Shown here: positions 55,728 through 64,000 of the stretch, piece after piece | Position numbering within the stretch: the stretch's first letter is position 1 | Layout: each line of letters begins with the position of its first letter | Assembly (NCBI GenBank): GCA_947488625.1 | Contig: CANKZR010000001.1 | Coordinates: 1 to 64,000, forward strand | From: an uncultured Sphingomonadaceae bacterium | GTDB taxonomy: Bacteria; Pseudomonadota; Alphaproteobacteria; Sphingomonadales; Sphingomonadaceae | Direction: 5' to 3' | DNA length: 64,000 bases | Position numbers and translations under genes: made by a program | Notes under the pieces: generated by a model | Told to the model about the DNA's origin: nothing | The model's database searches: none | What the model saw: only the letters and a program-made list of their open reading frames with translations

Positions 55728-55742
55728 GTCGCTGGTCGCGAC
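55728..55742. repeat. TGGTC-loop hairpin, copy 2
   Basis: GTCGC and GCGAC form a perfect 5-bp stem around the loop TGGTC. It corresponds to the 8-bp hairpin with the same loop at 52639-52659. Confidence 0.6.
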
Positions 55743-55870
55743 GGAGACTATCGCTCAACCAGAAACTTGTGAGCGCGCAACCGGGAACCTGTGAGCACGC
55801 ACGGTCCGCGTTTGCCGAACCGCAGGGGCGAACGACCGCCCACAGCGGGCGAAGCTATAGTTCGTGTCTA

Positions 55871-55899
55871 GCGAGGACGGTTGCGCCGAGGTGCAACCG
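55871..55899 (+). repeat. Structured intergenic repeat, copy R2
   Basis: The box GCGAGGA is followed by CGGTTGCGC (55878-55886), loop CGAG, GTGCAACCG (55891-55899), a 9-bp stem including one G-T pair. It ends 17 bp before the 3' end of the htrA gene. Confidence 0.75.
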
Positions 55900-55916
55900 C
55901 GCAACAAGCCTCAACC

Positions 55917-57512
55917 CTAGTTATCCATGAAGCGGACGGGCAGCGACTGCGTAACGCCCTGACGCGAGCGGACCCGCAACAAGACGGCCTCGCGACCGTC
56001 GTCCTGCACATCGCTGAGGACGCTTTCCAGATCGTCCACGCTGGCGACGGAGCGACCATTGGCAGACAGGATCATCACCCCGCGTGCAAGGCCGCGACGT
56101 GCGGCGTCGGAAGTCGGCGCGACAGCCGTGATCGCCAGGCCCGTGGTATCGGCTGGCTGACCAAGCTGACGGGCGATCTGCGGAGTGATTTCCACCGCCC
56201 GAATGCCCAGCAGTTCTTCCATCAGACCGCCGCCGTTCTCGGGAACGGTAGGTGCAGGCGTCGTATCATCGTCGTTCTGGAACATGTTCTGCCGCATCAG
56301 TTCTTCGTCACTGGGGCGGCGGCCAACGGTCAGGTTTACGCGGTTACGCTCACCATTACGGATGAAGGTGAGTGGCACGGTGGTGCCGGGTTCGATGTTG
56401 GCAACGATGCGCGACAGCGTGTTGTCGGGCGTGACGTCCTCGCCGTTCACCGCGATAACAACGTCGCCGGCCTGCAATCCTGCATCCTCGGCAGCTTCGC
56501 CGGGCTGAACGCCCTGCACCAGTTCGCCGATGCCTTCCTCAATGCCAAGGGCCTCGGCAATATCTTCGTCAACCGGCTGGATCTGCACGCCGAGATAGCC
56601 GCGCATGATTTCCTCGCCGGAAATCAGCGCCCGCACGATCGGAGCTGCATCTTCTGCCGGAATGGCGAGACCAATACCTACACTGCCGCCCGAAGGCGAG
56701 AGGATGGCGTTGTTGATACCAATGACGTTGCCCTGCATGTCGAACAAGGGACCACCAGAGTTGCCGCGATTGATAGCGGCATCGGTCTGGATATAGCGGT
56801 CGAACGCGCCGCCGGCGCCAGTGGAGCGTGAAACGGCTGAAACGATGCCGCTGGTAACGGTGCCGCCAAGGCCAAAGGGGTTGCCGATGGCGATCACCCA
56901 GTCACCCACACGGGCCTGCGCGCTGTCCCCGAAATTCACGAACGGAAAAGGATCAGCGCGCTGGATTTTCAGCACGGCAAGGTCGGAGCTTGGATCGGTG
57001 CCCACCACCTCTGCCTGATACTCGGTGCCGTTGGGCAACGTTACCGTCACCTCCTCCAGTTGCGCGCGCTGGTCCGGCGAGACGACGTGGTTGTTGGTAA
57101 CGACATAGCCGTCTGCCGAGACGATGAAGCCCGACCCCAGGGAGGTTGCCTCGCGCGTCTGCGGGCCGCCCCCGCCGCGGCGCTGGTTGAAGAACTGGCC
57201 GAACGGCGTTCCCTCGAAAGGGTTTTGCGCCTGCGGAATGGTGATGGACTGGCGGGTAGAGATGTTCACCACCGCCGGTTGCAGCGCCTCGGTCAGGTCG
57301 GCGAAACTGGCAGGGGCCCCGGCAACCGGGACGGTGTTCTGCATCTGGATGCGATCGTTCTGCGCAACCTGCGCGCCGGCGGGATAGCCGGTCATCAATG
57401 AGATGGCTGCTCCGCCGACTAGCAGGGCCGAAGTGATACCGTATGAATAGCGCACTGGCTTCACGTCCTTTTGTCCTCTGTCATTCCGCGTCCCTCTCAT
57501 GCTTTTACGCAT
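55917..57512 (-). CDS. degP: DegP/HtrA-family serine protease with two PDZ domains
   Basis: Periplasmic protease and chaperone for misfolded envelope proteins. The 531-residue protein has an N-terminal membrane segment or signal (SALLVGGAAISLMTGYPAGAQ), the catalytic triad H142 (TNNHVV), D177 (DPSSDLAVL) and S252 (RGNSGGPL), and two PDZ domains (about 300-390 and 430-525). A DegP-like Q-rich loop lies at 85-125. The start could be 57512 or the ATG at 57500 (MRGTRND). It lies 95 bp downstream of hflC on the same strand. Confidence 0.92.
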   Translation of the reverse strand: MRKSMRGTRNDRGQKDVKPVRYSYGITSALLVGGAAISLMTGYPAGAQVAQNDRIQMQNTVPVAGAPASFADLTEALQPAVVNISTRQSITIPQAQNPFEGTPFGQFFNQRRGGGGPQTREATSLGSGFIVSADGYVVTNNHVVSPDQRAQLEEVTVTLPNGTEYQAEVVGTDPSSDLAVLKIQRADPFPFVNFGDSAQARVGDWVIAIGNPFGLGGTVTSGIVSAVSRSTGAGGAFDRYIQTDAAINRGNSGGPLFDMQGNVIGINNAILSPSGGSVGIGLAIPAEDAAPIVRALISGEEIMRGYLGVQIQPVDEDIAEALGIEEGIGELVQGVQPGEAAEDAGLQAGDVVIAVNGEDVTPDNTLSRIVANIEPGTTVPLTFIRNGERNRVNLTVGRRPSDEELMRQNMFQNDDDTTPAPTVPENGGGLMEELLGIRAVEITPQIARQLGQPADTTGLAITAVAPTSDAARRGLARGVMILSANGRSVASVDDLESVLSDVQDDGREAVLLRVRSRQGVTQSLPVRFMDN

Positions 57513-57607
57513 GGGGCGCGAATGGTTCCGTTTCGTTTGGGCGTATCGAGCGCACAGCGGCTGAACACGCCTTTAACGACAAGTGTAATCGACCGGCCGT
57601 AGCCGGA

Positions 57608-58447
57608 TCAATTGCCACCCCCGCGGAACTGCCGCAGGTATTCGTTATCAGGGCTCATGATGATCGCGCTCTCACCGTCGCCGGAAGAGAATGTGGTGCG
57701 ATAGGACTGCATGGCCCGGAAGAAATCGTAGAAGTCGGGGTCCTGGTTATAGGCCTCGGCATAGATCTGCGCGGCTTCGGCCTCGGATTCGGCGCGGATG
57801 ATCTGGGCATCGCGACGGCCACCTGCACGGATGGTTTCGGCCTCTTCCTCACGGTCCGAGCGCATGCGGTTAAACGCCGCCTGCAGCGGAGTACCCACGG
57901 GAAGATCGGCCTGCTTGATCCGCACGTCCAGCACCTGAGCACCGTAATTGCGCGCTTCGTCATCCAGCGTATCGCGGATGTTGGTCATCGCGTTGCCGCG
58001 TTCGGGCGTCAGCAGGCTGGCGAAGGTCCGCCGGCCAAGCTCCTGCCGCAGCTCGGAAGTCAGGATCGGCTCGAGCTGGTTGCGAAGCTGATCTTCACTA
58101 CCCGCGCGCTGCACGAACAACACCGGATCGAAAATGCGGTAGCGTGCATAGGCATTCACCTGCAGACGCTGCTGATCGTTCGAGAGGACGGTTTCGTCCT
58201 CCATGTCCAGCGACAGGATACGGCGATCGACCATCTGCACCCGTTCGATGATCGGGATCCGCCAGCTTACGCCGGCCCCGGTATCTTCGAAATCGGCTGC
58301 GGGATCGAAGCGGTTGATTACCCGCACCGGTTCACCCGTTCGTACCACCACGGCCTGCTGGGTTTCCGGAACGATCACGACCGAACTGACGATCACGATC
58401 AGCAGAACGATCAGCGCGATGAAAACGGCTTTGTAGCGCTCCCACAT
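57608..58447 (-). CDS. hflC: FtsH protease modulator HflC
   Basis: Membrane-anchored SPFH/band 7 protein that with HflK forms a large cage around FtsH and tunes its proteolysis. The 279-residue protein has one N-terminal membrane segment (VFIALIVLLIVIVSSVVIV), the SPFH part with TQQAVVVRTGEPVRVI, and the C-terminal helical region with EADLPVGTP-like QADLPVGTPLQAAFNRMRSDRE. Its ATG is 1 nt after the hflK stop. Confidence 0.94.
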   Translation of the reverse strand: MWERYKAVFIALIVLLIVIVSSVVIVPETQQAVVVRTGEPVRVINRFDPAADFEDTGAGVSWRIPIIERVQMVDRRILSLDMEDETVLSNDQQRLQVNAYARYRIFDPVLFVQRAGSEDQLRNQLEPILTSELRQELGRRTFASLLTPERGNAMTNIRDTLDDEARNYGAQVLDVRIKQADLPVGTPLQAAFNRMRSDREEEAETIRAGGRRDAQIIRAESEAEAAQIYAEAYNQDPDFYDFFRAMQSYRTTFSSGDGESAIIMSPDNEYLRQFRGGGN

Positions 58448-58448
58448 A

Positions 58449-59666
58449 TTACTGGCCCTCCTGCTGTTCGGGGCCGACGGTCAGGGTCGGTCCCTGGCTG
58501 GCGCGCGAACGGCGCTGCACTTCGGGCAATGGCAGGTACGGTGTCACGCCATCGGTTTCGATGATGGTCTTGTCGGTGTCGCGCAGGACGCCCTCCATTG
58601 TCTCGTAATAAAGCCGGCGCCGGGTAACTTCGGGCGCGAGGCGGTATTGCGAGTAGATTTCGTTGAATTCGGCGGCACTACCCTGGGCAGAGGCCAGCAA
58701 CTGCTGCTCATAACGGCGCGCTTCGTTAAGGCTGCGTTCCCGGTCCTGACGCGCGGCCAGCACATCGTTGAAGGCATCGATAACCTGCTGGGGCGCTTCT
58801 GTCCGCGCGATATCCACGCCCTGTACGTTGATGCCCGCTTCGTAGGCATCGAGAATCGTCTGCATGCGGGCGCGTACGCGGGTCTGCACCTGCTCGCGTC
58901 CCGCACCCGAAAGCACGGTGTCGAGCTCGTTCTCGGCCACTGCCGCACGCATCGCGGCTTCGGCCACTTCGCGCAGGGTTTCGTTGGGATCTTCCAGTTC
59001 GAACTTGTACTGCACCAGGTCCTTGATGTTCCAGCGCACGAGGTAGGACAGATCGACCAGGCTCTGATCGCCGGTCAGGATCAGGTTTTCCGCTCCGTCA
59101 CCGATTGTCTCGCGGCGAATCTGGCTGACGTTCTCGATATCGACCGTCTGCAATGGCCATGGCGCAGTCCATTCAGTACCGGGGTTGAGCGTGCGCGCGT
59201 ATTTGCCGCCCAGCCACGTGACTACGCCTTGTTCGCGAGGTTGCACGAAATGGATTGAAGTGGCGAAAAGCCACACCGCTAGGATGGCGACCAGCGCAAT
59301 GGGAAACCAGCTTCCGCCGCCCGGGCGCTGCGGAATGCGGAAATTCGGCCCACCCGGGCCACCGCCGCCGCGCCTGCGAGGGCCTTCGGGGCCGCGATTC
59401 TTGAAAATGTCTTCGATATTTCCGCTGCGGCGCGGGCGATCCGAACCGCCGCCGGAACCGCCACCGGGCAACCACGGATTGCGCGGACCCCGCGGCGGCG
59501 GTGCATCGCCGCCATTGCCATCACTGTTTCCGCCGGGTGTATCGCCGCCCGAACCCGAGCCGCCATCATCTCCGCCACCGGAGCCGCTCGGGGACGAGCC
59601 CCAGGGATTGCGCTTACCAGCCATTGCGAGGCCGAACCTTTCGAAAAACCCACCCATAAATGTCAT
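58449..59666 (-). CDS. hflK: FtsH protease modulator HflK
   Basis: Partner of HflC in the FtsH-modulating complex. The 405-residue protein begins with a Gly/Ser/Pro-rich cytoplasmic part containing NPWGSSPSGSGGG, similar to E. coli HflK but longer. One membrane segment (WFPIALVAILAVWLFATSI) is followed by the SPFH domain (QPREQGVVTWLGGKY) and the coiled-coil region. Three starts are possible: 59666, 59657 and 59624 (MAGKRNPWG). The last gives the classic N terminus, but none has a strong ribosome site. The gene is divergent from mrp with about 95-140 bp between. Confidence 0.92.
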   Translation of the reverse strand: MTFMGGFFERFGLAMAGKRNPWGSSPSGSGGGDDGGSGSGGDTPGGNSDGNGGDAPPPRGPRNPWLPGGGSGGGSDRPRRSGNIEDIFKNRGPEGPRRRGGGGPGGPNFRIPQRPGGGSWFPIALVAILAVWLFATSIHFVQPREQGVVTWLGGKYARTLNPGTEWTAPWPLQTVDIENVSQIRRETIGDGAENLILTGDQSLVDLSYLVRWNIKDLVQYKFELEDPNETLREVAEAAMRAAVAENELDTVLSGAGREQVQTRVRARMQTILDAYEAGINVQGVDIARTEAPQQVIDAFNDVLAARQDRERSLNEARRYEQQLLASAQGSAAEFNEIYSQYRLAPEVTRRRLYYETMEGVLRDTDKTIIETDGVTPYLPLPEVQRRSRASQGPTLTVGPEQQEGQ

Positions 59667-59760
59667 GCCATTATCTATAGGTAGGGTTTGCGCAAAAAAC
59701 AGGGGGTCTTAGGGCCAATATTGCTGACCTTGCGCACAAGAGCCGCTAGCAGTCGCATCC

Positions 59761-60729
59761 ATGAGCAGCGAAGCAGCAGTAAAATCCGCCATTCCGCCCG
59801 AACTTTCCGGCATGGTTCGCTCCGTCAAATTTGTGGACGGGATCGCCACCATCGTTGCCGACGCCGGCGATCTTGGCCGAAGCGCCGCCGTGCAACTGCA
59901 GGACGAGCTGGAGCAGGCGGTGAGCGCGGTGGACGGCGTGAACGAGGTTCGCGTGGCGCTGATGGCAGACAAGGTGTCGCGCAAAGTTATCGTTGTCGGC
60001 TCTGGCAAGGGCGGGGTGGGCAAATCCACGCTTGCCACCAACATCGCGGTCGCGCTGGCCAAACAGGGCAGGAAGGTCGGCGTGGTCGATGCCGACATCT
60101 ACGGCCCTTCGCAGCCCCTTCTGCTGGGTACGGCCAACGAGAAAGTCCGCGCCGAAGACAAGGTGCTAATCCCGACACAGACGAAATTCGGCGTGAAAGT
60201 TCTGTCGATGGGCCAGTTGATCGAACCGGGCAAGGCCATTGCCTGGCGCGGGCCCATGGTCGGGCAGGCGCTGTCACAGCTGATGGAAGCCGACTGGAGT
60301 GACACCGAAATCCTGATCGTGGACCTGCCGCCGGGCACCGGGGACGTCCAGCTTACCATGTTGCAGAAGTTCAAGCCTGCAGGGGCCGTCGTCGTCTCCA
60401 CGCCGCAAGACCTCGCGCTGATCGATGCGACCCGCGCGATGGACCTGTTCAAGCAGGCGCAGGTGCCGCTCGTGGGGCTGGTGGAAAACATGGCGGGATA
60501 TCTGTGTCCCGAATGCGGCGCGCTCAGCAATCCGTTCGGCCAGGGCGGCACAGAAGCAGCGGCGCAGGCGCTGGGCGTGCCGTTTCTGGGCCGGGTGCCC
60601 CTGGCCATGGAGATCCGCGTGGCCAGCGATTCCGGACAACCGCCTGCTGCCAACGATACGCAACACGGCCCTTATTTCACTGGAATCGCCGAGCAGCTGG
60701 CCCAGTTCCTTGGTACGGTGAAGGGCTGA
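59761..60729 (+). CDS. mrp: Mrp/ApbC-type iron-sulfur cluster carrier ATPase
   Basis: P-loop NTPase that carries and delivers Fe-S clusters. The 322-residue protein has a short N-terminal domain (1-70), the deviant Walker A GSGKGGVGKST (80-90), DADIYGPSQP, LIVDLPPGTGDVQLT and the cluster-binding CPEC pair in AGYLCPECGALS. The start is the ATG 59761. The next gene starts 5 bp after its stop. Confidence 0.94.
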   Translation: MSSEAAVKSAIPPELSGMVRSVKFVDGIATIVADAGDLGRSAAVQLQDELEQAVSAVDGVNEVRVALMADKVSRKVIVVGSGKGGVGKSTLATNIAVALAKQGRKVGVVDADIYGPSQPLLLGTANEKVRAEDKVLIPTQTKFGVKVLSMGQLIEPGKAIAWRGPMVGQALSQLMEADWSDTEILIVDLPPGTGDVQLTMLQKFKPAGAVVVSTPQDLALIDATRAMDLFKQAQVPLVGLVENMAGYLCPECGALSNPFGQGGTEAAAQALGVPFLGRVPLAMEIRVASDSGQPPAANDTQHGPYFTGIAEQLAQFLGTVKG

Positions 60730-60734
60730 CCCTT

Positions 60735-63008
60735 ATGCAGGTTTCGCGGCGCGGATTGCTGGCAGGGGCCGCGATTGGCGGCGGGCTGCTGGTCGCCTGG
60801 AACCTGGCTCCGCGCAGTTTCGGCAACCCGCTTGCGGCTGGCGAAGGAGAGATCGCCGTCGATGCCTGGCTGAAGATCGCCAGCGACGGGGTGATCACCG
60901 TCGCCGTGCCGCAGCTGGAAATGGGGCAGGGCGTCACCACCCTATTGCCGCAGATCGTGGCGATCGAAATGGGTGCGGACTGGCGTCAGGTGGCGGTGGA
61001 GCCTGCGCCTGTCAGCGGGGCCTACGCCAACGCCCCGCTCGCCGCGCACTGGGCGCCCTTGTGGAAGCCCATTATCCCTCCCCTTGCAGACGATGCGGAC
61101 GACCTGTTGCTGCGAAACTGGGCGCAGGATGAACGTTTTACCGTTACGGCAGGCGGCACCACGCTGGCAGCCTACGAACAGTCCTGCCGCGATGCAGGGG
61201 CCGCGGCGCGGGCCATGCTGGCCATGGCTGCGGCAGAGCGGTGGAACGTACCGTGGGACCAGTGCCGCGCCGAGAACGGCGTAATCTATCACGATGAACA
61301 CGCCGCCAGTTTCGCCGAGCTGGCAATGGAAGCGGCGGCGTTCGATCCGCCCGATCCCCCGCCGCTGAAGACTGCGGCTCCCGCTGAACCCGCTCCGCTT
61401 GCAGGTATCGACACCGGTGACATCGCGCCTGCATTTCCGCGTCTTGACCTGCCGTCGAAAGTGGATGGCAGCCATGTATTTGCAGCGGATGTGCGACTGC
61501 CGGGCATGGTGTTCGCCGCCATTCGCCATGGTCCGCATAACAAGGCCGAATTGCTCGATTTCGATGAGAGCCTCGCCCGCGGACATCGCGGACTGATCCA
61601 GCTGGTGCGTGGAAAACGCTGGCTCGCCGCGATTGCCGACAACTGGTGGGCCGCCGAGCAGGCGTTGCAGTCGATCGCCCCACGCTTCGGCGTTGAAAGA
61701 CCCGTAAACAGCGCGTCGATCTCCGAAGCGCTGGAGCGTTCGCTTGCTAACGGGCCGGGCGCTGTGTTCGAAACACGTGGGATCGGTATCGACGGCTATA
61801 CGCCGACCATGTCCCGCAAATACCATGTCTCTCCCGGCCTCCATGCCACCATCGAGACGGCCAGCGCCACGGCGCGACTGATGGACGATACGCTGGAACT
61901 TTGGCTTCCCACGCAGGCGCCGGAATTCGCGCGCAAGGCCGCGGCAAAAGCGCTGGGGATGAGCACGGGGAAAGTGGTCCTTTATCCCGTATCGGCAGGC
62001 GGCAGTTTCGATCGGCGGTTGGATAGCGCCATCGCGGTCGAGGTTGCACTCCTGGCACGCGAAGCCGGACGCCCCGTGCAGCTAACCTGGTCGCGCTGGC
62101 AGGAGCATGTCGCCAGCTATCCGCGTCCCCCTGCGGCCGGTCTCATGGCCGCGCAAACCGATGACGAGGGCAACATTCGCACCCTGCGCGCCCGCGTCGC
62201 CAGCCCGCCGACGATGCGCGAATTCGGGCGGCGCCTGTTCGAGAACGAGGTCAGCTGGGCCGCAATCGACGCGCTTGAAGGCGAAACGGATCGTTTCGCC
62301 GTCTCCGGCCTTGCCGGTCCCTACTTAGTGCCCAACCTGTCGGTCGAACATGTGCCCGTCACCGTGATGCTTCCCACGGCACCGATGCGCGGACAGGCGG
62401 ACGGATACACCTGCTTCATGCGCGAGAGCTTCATTGACGAGCTGGCCGAGAAACACGACCGCGAACCGATGAGCTATCGCATCGCCATGCTGGGTCAGGA
62501 TCCCGCAATGGCCGACTGCCTGCAGCGCGCTGCGCGGCTGGCATCGTGGGATGGCGGCAGGCCCGGAAGCGGACAGGGCATGGCCTGCCATCGCATGAAC
62601 CTGGGCGATGCCGCCGGGCGAATTGCATTGGTGGCAGAAGCCAATGCGGGCGAGGGCGGTGTGCGTGCGCGACGACTGTTCGCCTGTGTCGATATCGGCC
62701 GCGTGGTCAACCGCGATCTCGCCCTGCAACAGATCGAGGGCGGGTTGATCTTCGGTCTGGGCATGGCGCTGGGATGTTCCACCGAATATTCCGAGGGGCT
62801 GCCGACGCACCAGCGCCTTTCCGCGCTGGGTATGCCGACAATGGTCGATTGTCCGGAGATTACCATCGAACTGGTCGAGAGCGATGCCGAGCCTTTCGAT
62901 CCCGGCGAGATCGGCGTGCCGCCGGTAGCCCCCGCTCTGGCGAATGCCTTTACCAGTGCAACAGGGGTTCGCCTGCGGCGCCTTCCGCTGCTATCGGCCC
63001 TCCCATGA
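60735..63008 (+). CDS. IorB-like molybdopterin-binding oxidoreductase large subunit
   Basis: A 757-residue protein of the xanthine dehydrogenase/isoquinoline 1-oxidoreductase beta family. A Tat-type signal (SRRGLLAGAAIGGGLL) sends it to the periplasm folded with its cofactor. Family motifs: LEMGQGVTTLLPQIVAIEMGADW (split by a short turn), LPSKVDGSHVFAADVRLPGMVFAAI, LPTAPMRGQADGYTCFMRESFIDELA, and the C-terminal EIGVPPVAPALANAF region with a conserved Glu. Relatives work with a small 2Fe-2S subunit (IorA), but no such gene is next to it. The start is ATG 60735, 5 bp after mrp. The substrate, often a heteroaromatic or aldehyde, is unknown. Confidence 0.85.
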   Translation: MQVSRRGLLAGAAIGGGLLVAWNLAPRSFGNPLAAGEGEIAVDAWLKIASDGVITVAVPQLEMGQGVTTLLPQIVAIEMGADWRQVAVEPAPVSGAYANAPLAAHWAPLWKPIIPPLADDADDLLLRNWAQDERFTVTAGGTTLAAYEQSCRDAGAAARAMLAMAAAERWNVPWDQCRAENGVIYHDEHAASFAELAMEAAAFDPPDPPPLKTAAPAEPAPLAGIDTGDIAPAFPRLDLPSKVDGSHVFAADVRLPGMVFAAIRHGPHNKAELLDFDESLARGHRGLIQLVRGKRWLAAIADNWWAAEQALQSIAPRFGVERPVNSASISEALERSLANGPGAVFETRGIGIDGYTPTMSRKYHVSPGLHATIETASATARLMDDTLELWLPTQAPEFARKAAAKALGMSTGKVVLYPVSAGGSFDRRLDSAIAVEVALLAREAGRPVQLTWSRWQEHVASYPRPPAAGLMAAQTDDEGNIRTLRARVASPPTMREFGRRLFENEVSWAAIDALEGETDRFAVSGLAGPYLVPNLSVEHVPVTVMLPTAPMRGQADGYTCFMRESFIDELAEKHDREPMSYRIAMLGQDPAMADCLQRAARLASWDGGRPGSGQGMACHRMNLGDAAGRIALVAEANAGEGGVRARRLFACVDIGRVVNRDLALQQIEGGLIFGLGMALGCSTEYSEGLPTHQRLSALGMPTMVDCPEITIELVESDAEPFDPGEIGVPPVAPALANAFTSATGVRLRRLPLLSALP

Positions 63009-63021
63009 CAAGGAACCAGCC

Positions 63022-64000
63022 ATGACCTGGCAGACCCAGCAGCTTCCCGCCGATCATGCACCTGTCAACAGTGGCAAGGTTGGCGTTCTGGTCGTCAACC
63101 TCGGCACGCCTGACGCGCCTGAAACCGGGCCTGTACGACGCTATCTGGCCGAATTTCTCTCCGACCGGCGCGTGATCGAGATACCTCCGATCGCCTGGCA
63201 GCCGATCCTGCGCGGCATCATCCTCAACACCCGCCCGAAGAAAAGCGCGGCGGCCTACCGCGAGGTTTGGACCGACAAGGGCTCTCCGTTGGCAGCCATC
63301 ACCGCCGATCAGGCCGAGGGATTGCAGTCCCGCCTGGGAGACACAGTAAATGTGGAATGGGCCATGCGTTATGGCGAACCTTCGATTCCCCACCAGCTCG
63401 AAAAGCTGATGGACGCGGGCTGTGATCGTATTCTGCTGGCACCGCTCTACCCGCAATATTGCGCTGCAACGACGGCGACCGTGGTGGACAAGGCGGCGGA
63501 CTGGCTGCGAGAGCGGCGCTGGCAATCATCCTTGCGCACCTTGCCGCCCTACCACGACGATCCTGCCTATATCGATGCGCTGGCCGCCGACCTTGGCCGT
63601 CAGCTGGATGCGCTGGACTTCACGCCCGAGGTTCTGCTCCTGTCGTTCCACGGAATGCCGCAGCGAACGCTTGAACTGGGCGATCCCTACCACTGTCACT
63701 GCCGCAAGACAGCGCGTCTGCTGGAAGCGAAGATGGCGCGTAGCGACATTCGCATGGTAACGACGTTCCAGAGCCGCTTCGGCCCCGCCAAGTGGTTGAC
63801 CCCCGCCACCGACACGACGCTGGAGGAAGAGGCGGCGAAAGGCACGAAACGGCTGGCTATCGCAGCGCCTGGCTTTTCCGCCGATTGCCTGGAGACGCTG
63901 GAAGAACTGGCGATCCGTGGCAAGGAGCAGTTCACAGAAGCCGGCGGCGAGCAATATGCAACGCTATCCTGCCTCAACACCAGTGACGCCGGAATGGCCA
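63022..64000 (+). CDS. hemH: Ferrochelatase (partial, runs off the window end)
   Basis: Inserts Fe2+ into protoporphyrin IX, the last step of haem b synthesis. 326 residues are visible. Family motifs are present: KVGVLVVNLGTPDAPE near the start, AMRYGEPSI, LLAPLYPQYCAATTATV, the signature LLSFHGMPQRTLELGDPYHCHC with the metal-chelating His, FQSRFGPAKWLTPATD and PGFSADCLETLEEL. The ATG at 63022 has AAGGA 9 nt upstream. The C-terminal end is outside the window. Confidence 0.96.
   Translation, partial: MTWQTQQLPADHAPVNSGKVGVLVVNLGTPDAPETGPVRRYLAEFLSDRRVIEIPPIAWQPILRGIILNTRPKKSAAAYREVWTDKGSPLAAITADQAEGLQSRLGDTVNVEWAMRYGEPSIPHQLEKLMDAGCDRILLAPLYPQYCAATTATVVDKAADWLRERRWQSSLRTLPPYHDDPAYIDALAADLGRQLDALDFTPEVLLLSFHGMPQRTLELGDPYHCHCRKTARLLEAKMARSDIRMVTTFQSRFGPAKWLTPATDTTLEEEAAKGTKRLAIAAPGFSADCLETLEELAIRGKEQFTEAGGEQYATLSCLNTSDAGMA

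Larger units (their letters stand above)
55574..55916. other. Repeat-rich intergenic region 2 (between PBP and htrA)
   Basis: About 340 bp between two convergent genes with no coding frame. It holds copy R4 of the structured repeat on the minus strand (55637-55665), a TGGTC-loop hairpin (55728-55742) and copy R2 on the plus strand (55871-55899). Between them lies a short direct repeat (AACTTGTGAGC/AACCTGTGAGC at 55766 and 55787). Confidence 0.7.

Overview
The window is GC-rich alphaproteobacterial DNA. Gene content and family style (sphingomonad-type TonB receptors, the TPR-sulfotransferase, a FzlA-like GST, NuoEFG-type formate dehydrogenase, EcfG-type promoter, MetX/MetW) point to the order Sphingomonadales, most likely an Erythrobacteraceae-like marine or soil chemoheterotroph. 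No rRNA, tRNA, CRISPR array or intact insertion sequence was seen.

Layout. 1-1776 (minus strand): a NaeI-like restriction-modification pair, followed by about 1.1 kb of AT-richer DNA with no convincing gene, which looks like an acquired insert. 2874-6949: a probable Fur-type operator followed by a siderophore receptor and two membrane proteins (iron uptake). 7096-19634: a MocR/GabR-type regulator, then a carbon-nitrogen hydrolase, TonB receptor, TPR-sulfotransferase, secreted beta-lactamase-fold hydrolase, MFS transporter, succinate-semialdehyde dehydrogenase and GABA aminotransferase. I read this as a pathway that imports and cleaves a GABA-type amide or conjugate and sends GABA to succinate. 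19699-24895 (minus): an EmrAB-OMF-type tripartite drug efflux operon followed by a TetR regulator, with a palindrome ahead of the operon. 25137-28874: LigD and Ku (NHEJ), divergent from a small stress-type membrane protein with an EcfG-like promoter. 29085-36871: trxB, a MaoC-like protein, enoyl-CoA hydratase, tyrA and hisC divergent from metX-metW, then a GGDEF protein and a VTT-domain protein. 36947-45891 (minus): a complete glutathione-dependent formaldehyde-to-CO2 operon (adhC, VOC protein, fghA, fdsGB, mobA, fdsAD, fdhD). 46110-49244: a trimeric autotransporter adhesin with two tiers of internal repeats. 49683-60729: an aldehyde dehydrogenase, a secreted protein, a FzlA-like GST, msrB, a class A PBP, HtrA/DegP, HflC/HflK and Mrp. 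60735-64000: an IorB-like molybdoenzyme subunit and a ferrochelatase that runs off the end.

Two observations stand out. First, the two transcription starts of the GABA-type cluster (before the hydrolase and before gabD) each carry a pair of CTGGnCC direct repeats with identical 23-bp spacing, a good candidate operator for the MocR regulator. Second, the two gene gaps that flank msrB and the PBP gene carry four copies of a structured repeat: a conserved CGAGGA box followed by a hairpin of exactly 9 bp with a 4-nt loop, whose stem sequence varies between copies while pairing is kept.

Functions are assigned by reading motifs in the translated sequence. No database search was run.
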